Origin: Nocardia arthritidis NBRC 100137
GTDB taxonomy: Bacteria > Actinomycetota > Actinomycetes > Mycobacteriales > Mycobacteriaceae
Assembly (NCBI RefSeq): GCF_001612765.1
Contig: NZ_BDBB01000003.1
Location: 124,001 to 188,000 of the forward strand
Direction of reading: 5' to 3'
Length of the DNA stretch: 64,000 bases
Shown: piece after piece, positions 25,690-34,400 of the stretch
Numbering within the stretch: position 1 is the first letter of the stretch
How the letters are laid out: every line of letters starts with the position of its first letter
The notes under the pieces: generated by a model
What the model was told of the DNA's origin: nothing
The model's database searches: none
The model's input: only the letters and a program-made list of their open reading frames with translations
Translations under genes and position numbers: made by a program

Positions 25690-26030
25690 GAGTTGGGTTG
25701 TGCGGTGCGTGCGGGGTGTCCAGATGCCGCACGCGACGGCCGCCGAGATCGATCACCTCGCCGTCGGACAACCGGCGGGGCAGCCGGTCGGCCAGATCGT
25801 CGAGCGAGACGAGGCATCCGACCAGGCCGTGGGCCACGTGGGCGTGCGGTGCGGCGGTGAGGAAGAGGTTCATCGCGCCGCGCTCGTCGGCTTCCACGTG
25901 CCCGAAGGTGATCCAGCGCAACCGCTCCACCGGCATGATCCGCGTGATCTCCGTGGACACCACGGGGAACAGCGCGCGCATGCCGCAGTGGAACAGCAAC
26001 GGCTCCTCGCCCATTGTCGTGCATCGCCCG
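25690..26030 (-). pseudogene. Remnant of a metallo-beta-lactamase-fold protein
   Basis: About 100 residues read like the middle of a flavodiiron-type metallo-beta-lactamase-fold protein: GEEPLLFHCGMRALFPVVS, VERLRWITFGHVEADERGAMN, AHVAHGLVGCLVSLDDLADRLPR and GGRRVRHLDTPHAPHN. The similarity stops abruptly after TPHAPHN, where such proteins continue with a Trp/Glu segment and a further metal-binding strand. Upstream of GEEPLL the expected N-terminal domain is also missing or out of frame. Both ends lost points to a decayed gene rather than a sequencing slip. Coordinates mark the recognisable core only. Confidence 0.6.
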
Positions 26031-26397
26031 GACGCCGTGCGGCGAATCCTGGTTCTCCGGGGCGGCCGGAGCGGCAGCCGTGATGTCGTCGCAGATCCGA
26101 TCGTCCGAACGCCGGAGCGGCGGCCGGACTGTGCGGGGACGCTCGATCGACATGCGCGCCCGCGATGGCACTCGGAAGCCAGCTGCTAGCTGATGGGGGC
26201 TTACAGGGTCGGGTCGGGCAGAGTGCATCGGCAGGCGACGTTTCAGCCGAGCTTCAGCGCATTTCCCGCTATTTGAGACTCATCCTATGTTTGTAAAAAG
26301 GATAGTAGTACTCTAAACCATCTACCTGCAGTTTCACTATGTGAGATTCGGGCGTCCTCCGGGCGAGGCTCGAATCTATCCAGCGAGGGAGTGTCGC
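26031..26397. other. Intergenic region with an AT-rich promoter island
   Basis: Bases about 26255-26340 are strikingly AT-rich for this genome (runs such as TTTGTAAAAAGGATAGTAGT). They lie directly upstream of the MHYT gene, so this is probably its promoter, but no clear -35/-10 pair can be fixed. The left half holds only frames out of phase with the decayed gene. Confidence 0.45.
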
Positions 26398-27174
26398 GTG
26401 CTGGAAATCGACCACTTCAGCCACGGGTGGCTCACACCCATCGTCGCCTATGTCATGTCGTTCACCGGTTCATTGCTGGGACTGCGATGCATGGTCAGAT
26501 CCCGCAGCGGTTCCGCCCGCGACGGCTGGTTGCTCGCCGCGGCTATCGCGATCGGCGGCACCGGGATCTGGGTCATGCACTTCATCGCGATGCTCGGTTT
26601 CGCCATCGACGGGGCATCGATCCGGTATGACGTCCCGATCACCCTGATCAGCGCGCTGATCGCGATCGCGGTGGTCTGGATCGGACTGCGCATCGCCCAT
26701 CAGCGGGCGCTGGGGCGGTTGGCGCTGTTCTCCGGCGGCGCGGTCACCGGTCTCGGCGTCGGCGCGATGCACTACGCGGGCATGTACGCGATGAAATCCG
26801 ACGCGATGATCGGTTACGACGGACGGATCGTCGCGTTGTCCATGGTGATCGCCGTTGTCGCGGCGACCGCCGCGTTGTGGTTCACACTGCACGTCCGCGG
26901 TACGGCCGCCACCATCGGCGCGGCGTTGGTGATGGGTGTCGCGGTGTCGGGCATGCATTACACGGGCATGTTCGCGATGCATGCCCACGAAACCCAGCAC
27001 ATGCATCCGCCCTCCGGGGCCGGCGCGACGCAGTTGCTCACTCCGCTCATTGTGAGCATCAGCCTGGTGACCGTGCTGCTACTGCTCCACCTCGGTGTGA
27101 CCGAGGTCGAGGACGAGAACACTTATGTCCCGCAGGGCAGGCACGCCGCCAGTTATTGGCCGACTCGCGACTGA
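26398..27174 (+). CDS. MHYT-domain integral membrane sensor protein
   Basis: A 258-aa protein with about seven membrane helices and the MHYT signature: WVMHFIAMLGF, GAMHYAGMYAMK and SGMHYTGMFAMHAHETQHMH. The paired Met/His motifs are proposed to bind copper and sense O2, CO or NO. In other bacteria MHYT is fused to GGDEF/EAL or kinase domains. Here it stands alone with a short acidic cytoplasmic tail, so output must pass through a partner. The start is taken as GTG 26398 with GAGGGAG about 7 bases upstream. An upstream in-frame ATG is absent. Confidence 0.9.
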   Translation: MLEIDHFSHGWLTPIVAYVMSFTGSLLGLRCMVRSRSGSARDGWLLAAAIAIGGTGIWVMHFIAMLGFAIDGASIRYDVPITLISALIAIAVVWIGLRIAHQRALGRLALFSGGAVTGLGVGAMHYAGMYAMKSDAMIGYDGRIVALSMVIAVVAATAALWFTLHVRGTAATIGAALVMGVAVSGMHYTGMFAMHAHETQHMHPPSGAGATQLLTPLIVSISLVTVLLLLHLGVTEVEDENTYVPQGRHAASYWPTRD

Positions 27175-27352
27175 ACGAACCGTACGGTCTCCTGTCGTCG
27201 GTCCGGACCGTGGTCGGGTGACGCGGTGGCTGCCGCCAGGAGCGGACCCCGCGCACGGTGCGGCGAAGTTTTCGCTGCCGGATCCCGGGTAAGCGCGCCG
27301 AGAGCCGGTTCCTGAGATGACCGGCCGCTCCCAGCCGAAGCAGGAGGTGGCG

Positions 27353-28321
27353 ATGCGCATCGGGTACAAACTGGCGGCCGAGGCTTTCGGCCCGAACGAG
27401 CTTGTCCGCCAAGCCGTCAGGGCGGAAGAGGCCGGGTTCGACTTCGTCGAGATCAGCGACCACTTCCATCCCTGGCTGGACAACCAGGGGCATTCGCCGT
27501 TCGCCTGGACCGTGCTCGGAGCCATCGCGGCCCGGACCGAGCGGATCGAACTCGCGACCGGCGTGACCTGCCCCATCCTGCGCTACCACCCCGCGATCAT
27601 CGCGCAGGCGGCAGCCACTCTGGCGATCGTGTCCGACAACCGTTTCACCCTCGGCGTCGGTTCGGGCGAACGTCTCAACGAGCACGTCGTCGGCCGTGAG
27701 TTCCCGCCCGTGCGTATCCGGCAGCGGATGCTGCGCGAAGCCCTCGAGATCATCCGCTTGCTCTGGAGCGGCGGCTACCAATCCTATGACGGGGAGTTCC
27801 TGACCGTCTCCGACGCTCGTGTCTTCGACCTGCCCGAGACGCTCCCGCCGATCGCCGTCGCCGGTGGCGGGCCGGACGCGGCCCGCATCGCGGCCGAACT
27901 CGGTGACGGCCTGTTCGCCACCGAACCGAAGCCCGAACTCGTCGACAGTTATCGCGCGGCGGGCGGCGCGGGCCCCCGATACGCGGAGGTCGGCATGGCG
28001 TGGGCTCACGACGAAGAGACGGCCGCGAAGGCGGTGCTCGATACGACGCGCTGGGCGGTGACGGGATGGAAGGTGATGAGCGAGTTGCCGAACCCGGTCA
28101 ATTTCGCCGCCGCGACGACCACCGTCCGCTTGGAGGACATTCTCGACAACTTCGCCTGCGGTCCGGACCCGGCCCGGTACCTCGAGGCCGCGAAGCAGTA
28201 CACCGACGCGGGCTTCGACCACCTCGTGATGCAGAACGCGGGCCCCGACCCGGATGGCTTCCTGGACTTCTATCGTCGGGAACTCGACAAGCCGCTCCGG
28301 GCTCTGACGCCGAGCGCCTGA
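27353..28321 (+). CDS. F420-dependent LLM-class oxidoreductase
   Basis: A 322-aa TIM-barrel protein of the luciferase-like monooxygenase family. It is closest by eye to the F420-dependent glucose-6-phosphate-dehydrogenase-like (TIGR03557) group. Segments are RIGYKLAAEAFGPNELVRQAVRAEEAGFDFVEISDHFHPW, GVTCPILRYHPAIIAQAAATLA, LGVGSGERLNEHVVG and LPPIAVAGGGPDAARIAAELGDGLFAT. It reduces or oxidises a hydroxyl or carbonyl with coenzyme F420; the substrate is unknown. The ATG at 27353 is chosen for a perfect AGGAGG at 27342-27347; an ATG 36 bases upstream lacks one. Confidence 0.88.
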   Translation: MRIGYKLAAEAFGPNELVRQAVRAEEAGFDFVEISDHFHPWLDNQGHSPFAWTVLGAIAARTERIELATGVTCPILRYHPAIIAQAAATLAIVSDNRFTLGVGSGERLNEHVVGREFPPVRIRQRMLREALEIIRLLWSGGYQSYDGEFLTVSDARVFDLPETLPPIAVAGGGPDAARIAAELGDGLFATEPKPELVDSYRAAGGAGPRYAEVGMAWAHDEETAAKAVLDTTRWAVTGWKVMSELPNPVNFAAATTTVRLEDILDNFACGPDPARYLEAAKQYTDAGFDHLVMQNAGPDPDGFLDFYRRELDKPLRALTPSA

Positions 28322-28410
28322 GCCCGAGAGGTCCGGCCGCGTTGCTCGCGGCATCGACGCTGCGGCGCGGGGTGTGTAGCCAGCTCGCGCGGCGCTCCTC
28401 GGTGCCCGGT

Positions 28411-30045
28411 CTACTCACGGGCCTCCGGTGCGGGCAGGCGATGGACCGGGTCGATCAGGACGCCGGGATTGAGTATTCCGGCGGGATCGAGCGCCGATTT
28501 GGCCGCCCGCAGAGCCGCGGCGAAAGGCTCGGGCCGCTGGCGGTCGTACCAGGGGCGGTGGTCGCGGCCGACGGCATGGTGGTGGGTGATGGTCGCACCG
28601 CTGACGTGGAGTGCCTCCGAGACGGCGGTCTTGATCTCGTCCCATTGCTCGACTGTCCGGCCCCAGCGGCCCGCGGCGTAGATGCCGAAGTAGGGCGCGG
28701 GCCCGTCCGGGTAGACATGGGTGAACCGGCAGGTCAGCACGCCGGTAACCCCGGCGGATCGGAACGCGGCCGCGGTCGCTTCCTGCACTGCCGCGCGCAG
28801 GGCCTCGTAACGATCCCAGGTGCAGGCGGTCTCGAAGGTCTCCACGATCACGGACTGGGCCGCGAGCGCGTCGCGCTGGTATGGCATGCGGAGGAACGAC
28901 GAGCGCCATGTGTCGGCCGCGCCCGCGCGTGCCGGTTCTCGCGCCGAGTCGGTGGTGCGGATCCCGTCCGGAATGGCGCCGCCGTGCTCGCGGCAGATCT
29001 GCGCTGCCCGGCGCATCGGTTCGTCCACGGGGTGGTCCGCGGACTCGAATCCGAGGACCAGCACTCCGCCGGCCGCCTCGACGCCCGCATTGATGAACGC
29101 CTCCACCGGATCGAGCAGCCGGCAGTTCGCCGGATACAGCGCGGACTGGGCGATGACGCGCGTCGCGGCCACGGCCGCGCCGTAGTCGTCGAACACCACC
29201 GAGGCTCTGGACCGCAGGCGCGGACGATCCTGCACGCGCATCCACGCCTCGGTGATGACCCCGAGGACGCCCTCCGACCCGAGGAACATCCGGTCCGGCG
29301 AGGGGCCCGCGCCCGACGCGGGCAGCCTGCGCGATTCGCTGATCCCGGCCGGTGTCACCACCCGCATCGATTCCACCATGTCGTCGATGTGGGTGTAGAC
29401 GGTGGCGTAGTGGCCGCCCGCCCGGGTGGCCAGCCAGCCGCCGAGCGTCGAGAACTCGAACGACTGCGGGAAGTGCCGAAGTGTCAGGCCATCCGGCCGC
29501 AATCCCGCTTCCAGCGCCGGACCGAGAATGCCCGCTTGGATCCGCGCCGCCCGGCTGGTGCGGTCGAGTTCCACGATCCGGTTCATGCGGCCGGTGTCGA
29601 GCGCCACGGACCCGGCGTAGGCGTCGGCGCATCGGGCTTCGACACCACCCACCACCGATGTCCCGCCGCCGAACGGCACCACGGCGACGTCCGCGCTCGC
29701 ACACCAGTCCAGGATGTCGACCACGTCCTGCTCGGTCCGCGGCCGCAATACGTGATCGGGTACGTGGTCGACTCGGCCGAGCAGATTGCGCACCACGTCG
29801 CGAAACGCCTGCCCGTTGCCGTGCGCGACGCGATCGCCGAGGTCTTCGGAGGCCAGCGCGGCCAGGGAATCCGGCACCCGGACGCGGGACGCGGGCACCT
29901 CCAGCGACGTCGGGTCCGGCGCGTCGTGCACTGTCGGATCGGCGGTCGGGAGCAGGGCCGCCACGCGCTTGGTCAGCGCCTCTCGTTCGCGGCCGGTCAC
30001 CGCGTCTTCCCGGTTGCCCCATCCCCACCATGACCTCGTGGCCAT
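28411..30045 (-). CDS. Alkyldihydroxyacetonephosphate-synthase-like FAD oxidase
   Basis: A 544-aa flavoprotein of the VAO/PCMH family. The FAD pyrophosphate loop is AVVPFGGGTSVVGGVEA. The second FAD segment is LTLRHFPQSFEFSTLGGWLATRAGGHYATVY. The C-terminal THHHAVGRDHRPWY contains the triple-His active-site motif of alkyl-DHAP synthases (eukaryotic AGPS, mycobacterial AgpS). In actinobacteria the true reaction is unproven; ether-lipid precursor synthesis or oxidation of a hydroxy acid are both possible. It is transcribed as a single gene, followed at 30078 by the bicupin on the same strand upstream. Confidence 0.85.
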   Translation of the reverse strand: MATRSWWGWGNREDAVTGREREALTKRVAALLPTADPTVHDAPDPTSLEVPASRVRVPDSLAALASEDLGDRVAHGNGQAFRDVVRNLLGRVDHVPDHVLRPRTEQDVVDILDWCASADVAVVPFGGGTSVVGGVEARCADAYAGSVALDTGRMNRIVELDRTSRAARIQAGILGPALEAGLRPDGLTLRHFPQSFEFSTLGGWLATRAGGHYATVYTHIDDMVESMRVVTPAGISESRRLPASGAGPSPDRMFLGSEGVLGVITEAWMRVQDRPRLRSRASVVFDDYGAAVAATRVIAQSALYPANCRLLDPVEAFINAGVEAAGGVLVLGFESADHPVDEPMRRAAQICREHGGAIPDGIRTTDSAREPARAGAADTWRSSFLRMPYQRDALAAQSVIVETFETACTWDRYEALRAAVQEATAAAFRSAGVTGVLTCRFTHVYPDGPAPYFGIYAAGRWGRTVEQWDEIKTAVSEALHVSGATITHHHAVGRDHRPWYDRQRPEPFAAALRAAKSALDPAGILNPGVLIDPVHRLPAPEARE

Positions 30046-30077
30046 CTCGGCTCCATTCGCAGAACGCGCGGCCTCGG

Positions 30078-31115
30078 CTACGGGGCGAGCGCGTTGTTCC
30101 GGGTGACGATCAACGGGTCGGTGGGAGTGAAGGGCAGGTCTGGGAGTGCGTCGAGGGCGACGCCGAAGGTCGCGGCGAGCACCTTGCGGGAGTAGGCGCT
30201 CATCGAGGCACGGTAGCCGATGTCGGCGGGCGTGGGTTGGTCGAAGAAGATCAGCAGGTGGATCTCCGGTGCGTCCACGACCTCGATGTGATGCGGATAG
30301 GCCCGGGGGACGAAGTACACCTCGCCTTCGTGCACGGTGTAGGTGTCCAAGGCGCCGTCCGGATCCATGATCGTCATCCGTGCCGAGCCTCGGTGGACGT
30401 AGCCCATCTCGGCGGTCACGGGGTGCCAGTGCGGTTCGCGCATACCGTCTTCCCGGACCCGTAACGAGTACATCGATATGTCGTGCAGTGCCGGCCAGAA
30501 CTGTGCGCGGGCGGTGCGCGCAGAGCCGACCGGCGAGGCCACCGGCGCGGGCATCGCCTCGAGTGCGAAGTGGTGCGGGTCGCCGAAGTGGGCGGTGGAG
30601 GGAATGTCCGGGTCACCGTCGCGTTTCACGACGAACTTCGCGGTGGTGTCGCGCCGGATCTGGGCGAAGTCCTCGGCGGGCAGGTCGTAGGTATTGCCGA
30701 GAACCGAATCGGTCATCGCGCCGAGGGCGGCGCCGAAGCCGAAGTCCTCCGGGCGTTCGTGGCGGAAGGCCAGGATGAACTCCGCCTCGGTGTCGCCGAC
30801 GTTCTCCACATGATGCAGCGCGCCGGAATCGATGTGGAACATCTCGCCCGCGCGCACCAGAAACGAGGAGAATCGGCTGCCGTCGTCCAAAACCGAAACC
30901 AGTGCCCGTCCCGCGGTGCAATAGGTGAGTTCGGTGGCGTTGGCGTGCCAGTGCGGTTCGCGGATCGCGCCCGGTGCGAGCGTCAGGCGTTTGATCGACA
31001 GCCCGCTGAGGATCGGGAAGCTGTCGGCGGTGAGCCGCGTGAGTGAGCCGAGTTCGCTGCGGTAGATCTCTTCGCCCTTGCGGAGAGAGGCGACATGAAG
31101 GGATGGACTTCGCAC
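30078..31115 (-). CDS. Oxalate-decarboxylase-like bicupin
   Basis: A 345-aa protein with two germin-type cupin domains, each with the Mn-binding pattern: EPHWHANATELTYCTAGRA (about residues 60-78) and EPHWHPVTAEMGYVHRGSA (about 240-258). Both give HxHxxxxxE, with the distal His in ALHHVEN and YPHHIEV. This is the oxalate decarboxylase/oxidase layout. The start is GTG 31115 with a strong GAGGAGGA at 5-6 bases; an upstream ATG adds unconserved residues. It is divergent from the NRPS gene with about 350 bases between, so both could share the control region. Confidence 0.85.
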   Translation of the reverse strand: MRSPSLHVASLRKGEEIYRSELGSLTRLTADSFPILSGLSIKRLTLAPGAIREPHWHANATELTYCTAGRALVSVLDDGSRFSSFLVRAGEMFHIDSGALHHVENVGDTEAEFILAFRHERPEDFGFGAALGAMTDSVLGNTYDLPAEDFAQIRRDTTAKFVVKRDGDPDIPSTAHFGDPHHFALEAMPAPVASPVGSARTARAQFWPALHDISMYSLRVREDGMREPHWHPVTAEMGYVHRGSARMTIMDPDGALDTYTVHEGEVYFVPRAYPHHIEVVDAPEIHLLIFFDQPTPADIGYRASMSAYSRKVLAATFGVALDALPDLPFTPTDPLIVTRNNALAP

Positions 31116-31227
31116 GGTTCCTCCTCGCTCGCGGTCAAAGGATCGTTCCGGTTCGATCATGCCGGTCTCGGCTCGTGAGGTCTCCGGGAAACCCGGAGTC
31201 CGAAGGCAGAAATCCGCGTTCACGTGA

Positions 31228-31243
31228 GGTGATTTAGATCACA
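31228..31243. promoter_or_regulatory. CRP/GlxR-like binding site
   Basis: GGTGATTTAGATCACA matches the symmetric consensus TGTGAnnnnnnTCACA, differing in one outer base. It is identical at 14 of 16 positions to the ideal CRP palindrome TGTGATCTAGATCACA. Actinobacterial Crp/GlxR proteins use the same motif. It lies 112 bases upstream of the bicupin start and 225 bases upstream of the NRPS start, so either gene could be the target. Confidence 0.55.
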
Positions 31244-31251
31244 TTTGTTAC

Positions 31252-31269
31252 GTACAGAGATGAATGTAC
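31252..31269. promoter_or_regulatory. Inverted repeat GTACA-N8-TGTAC
   Basis: Perfect 5-bp arms with an 8-base spacer, nine bases from the CRP-like site, in the AT-rich centre of the divergent promoter region. The spacing suits a dimeric regulator. No protein can be assigned. Confidence 0.35.
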
Positions 31270-31467
31270 TTCACATCACACCATGTCGTAGCCCAAAGTG
31301 TGCCGGGGTACTCCTGTTGCCTTTCCCAACCTGGGCGCGCCGATCCGCACGGAGTTCGCTAAGGTCCGATCCGCACGCTCGGGTCATGGTTCACGCATTT
31401 GAGGCACTGCTTCTGGCTCCATCGCCAGAGCGGACAGTGATCGACCAGAGAGTGAACTCGCCGCCGT

Positions 31468-34400
31468 ATGACCACGACACGCCGTTCCGCACGTCGCGCC
31501 CCACATTCACGAGCACGCAATCTCCTTTTCCCTCAACTGCTTACCGCTGCGGTCGATACGGCGTTCGATTCCGCGGCCATCCGGTACAATCCGACGGGCG
31601 ATTCCGCGGATCAGCGTGAGCTCAGCTATCGGGAGCTGGACGAGACGTCCTCGCGATGGGCCCGCTACCTGATCGGGTTCGGTGTGGGGCCGGGAGACTT
31701 CGTCGTGGTGGCGATCACCCGCTCGGTCGAGTCGGTGCTGGCGGTCTGGGCGGTCGCGAAGACCGGCGCCGCCTACGTGCCCATCGACCCGTCGTATCCG
31801 GCGGAGCGAATCGCGCACATGATCGCGGATTCCGGCGCGGTCGTCGGCCTCACCACCTCGGCGCACCGGGCCGCACTCACCGCGCCCGGGATGGAGTGGA
31901 TCGAACTCGACTCCGCGGTCCACCGGCAGCGGGCTGCCGCCGAGCCCGGTCATTCGGTCTGCTATCTGGACCGGTCGCGTGCCCTGACCGAACAGCACCT
32001 CGCCTACGTGATCTACACCTCCGGCTCGACGGGCAAGCCGAAAGGCGTCGCGGTCACCCATGCCGGCCTCGCGAGCTTGGTCGAGCACGAGATCGCCGCG
32101 CGGGCGGTGACCAGCCGATCGCGTGTCTCGCACCTGTGCACGCCCAGCTTCGACTTCTCGGTGATCGAGATGCTGCTCGCCTTCTCGGCGGGCGCGACTC
32201 TGGTCGTGGCGCCGCCCACCGTGTTCGGCGGGGTCGAGCTGGCCGATCTGTTGCGGCGCGAGCGCGTGACGCATCTGTGCATCACCCCGGGAGCGCTCGA
32301 ATCCATCGAGCCGGCCGGACTCGGCGATCTGAAGGCCATCTTGTGCGGTGGGGAGCGGGTGAGCCCCGAACTGGCCGCCCGGTGGGCGACCGGCGACCGG
32401 TCCTTCTACATCGTCTACGGCCCCACCGAGACCACCATCTTCGCGACCGGCACCGAGGCGCTGTGCGCGGGCGGCGCGACCCATATCGGTACTCCGGTGC
32501 CGGCGCTGGGCGTCCATGTTCTCGACGCGCGGCTACGGATGGTGCCCACGGGCGTGGTCGGGGAGCTGTATCTGTCCGGTCCCGCGCTGGCAGAGGGCTA
32601 CCTCGGCCGACCCGCGCCGACCGCCGACCGGTTCGTCGCCAATCCGTTCGCGGCGGTACCCGGCGCTCGCATGTATCGCACCGGTGATCTGGTACGGCGC
32701 ACCGCGGCAGGACTTCTCGAACATCACGGCCGGGTGGACTTCCAGGTCAAGATCCGGGGGCTGCGGATCGAGCTCGGTGAGATCGACAACGCGCTGACCG
32801 CCCACCCCGACATCGACTACGCCGCGACCCTGGGCACCACGCTGCCGTCCGGTGGCGCGGCGCTGGTGTCCTACGTGCTGCCACGGGTGGAGTCCACTGC
32901 GTGCGGTAGCGGCCGGGTGGCGCTGGATACCGCCGAACTCATCGGTCTGCTCGCGAAAACCCTTCCCGCCTATATGGTTCCGGCCGCGATCACGGTACTC
33001 GACGAGCTTCCCCTGACCCCGGTCGGCAAGCTGGATCGCGCCGCGCTGCCGGAGCCCGTACTCACCGCCAGGCAGTTCCGGGCGCCCGGTACGCCGGCCG
33101 AGCGGGTGGTGGCCGAAGTCTTCGCCGCGCTGCTCCTGCCGCCGGGCGACGCCGAGCCCGGCCGCATCGGAGCGAACGACGACTTCTTCGAGCTCGGTGG
33201 CAATTCGCTGATCGCGACGCAGGCGGCCGCGCGGCTGGGCGCCGCGCTGGGCGTCCGCGTTCCGGTCGCGCTGCTGTTCGAGGCGTCGGTGGTGGCGAAA
33301 TTGGCCGAACGCCTGGACGAACTGGGCCCCGGGTCGCATTCCGTGCCGCGACCGATGGCTCGACCGGAGCGGGTGCCGCTGTCGTTCGCGCAGCGGCGGA
33401 TGTGGTTCCTCAACCGATTCGACCCGGCCGGAGCGAGCCACAACATCCCGCTGGCGGTGCGGTTGAGCGGGCAGCTGGACGTGGACGCGCTGCGGGCCGC
33501 GATCCGGGACCTGGTGCAGCGGCACGAGGTACTACGGACCAGCTACCCCGAGCACGAGGGGATGGGCAGCCAACGGGTGCACCCGATGACGGATCCGGTC
33601 GCGGTACCCGAGCTGCCGGTGCTCGACGTCGCCGAAGCCGAGATCCCCGAGCGTACGGTCGCCGCGGTGGTCGAGGGCTTCGATGTCACGGCGGCGCCGC
33701 CGATCCGGTTGCGCTTGCTGCGCTCCAACGAGACCGAGCACGTCCTGGTGGGCGTGGTCCACCACATCGCCGCGGACGGCTCCTCCATGGGCCCCCTGAC
33801 CGCCGACCTGATGACCGCGTACTCGGCCAGGGCCGCAGGCCGCGCTCCCGCCTGGACGCCGCTGCCCTTGCAGTACGCGGATTACACGCTGTGGCAATGC
33901 GAAATGCTCGGCGCGCAGAGCGATCCGAATTCCCTCTTCGCCCGTCAGCTCGGGTTCTGGCGGGAGCGGCTGGCCGAGCTGCCGCAACGGCTGGACCTGC
34001 CCGCCGACCGCCCGCGCCCGGCGGTGTTCTCGGGCCGGGGCGCCACGCACGAATTCAAGATCGACGCGACGGTGCACGCGGCGCTGAACCGGCTGGCGCA
34101 CCGAAACGACGCGACGTTGTTCATGGTCGTGCACGCCGCGTACACCGTCCTGCTGGCCCGGCTGTCGAACACCCGGGACATCACCGTGGGCACGCCGGTG
34201 GCCGGCCGCGGCGAAGCCGCGGTGGACGGCCTGATCGGCATGTTCGTCAACACCCTCGCGCTGCGTACCGAGATCGATCCTGGCCACACCTTCGCCGAGC
34301 TGCTCGAGCGGGTGCGTACCCGCGACCTCGAGGCGTTCGGGCAGGCCGACGTGCCGTTCGAACGCCTGGTGGAGGTGCTGGACCCGGTGCGGTCGAGCGC

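Larger units (their letters stand above)
31116..31467. other. Divergent promoter region between the bicupin and first NRPS genes
   Basis: About 350 bases with no supported gene. It holds a CRP-like palindrome (31228-31243) and a second inverted repeat (31252-31269) in its locally AT-rich middle. The right half (31300-31467) is the long NRPS leader. An open frame at 31245-31619 has no ribosome-binding site or motif and overlaps the NRPS start. Confidence 0.55.

Noticed and set aside
25482..26189. 235-codon plus-strand frame opposite the decayed MBL gene
   Set aside because: It is the antisense shadow of the recognisable MBL remnant and has no motif of its own.
31245..31619. 124-codon plus-strand frame before and overlapping the first NRPS
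   Set aside because: No ribosome-binding site, no motif, and it overlaps the NRPS start in another frame.
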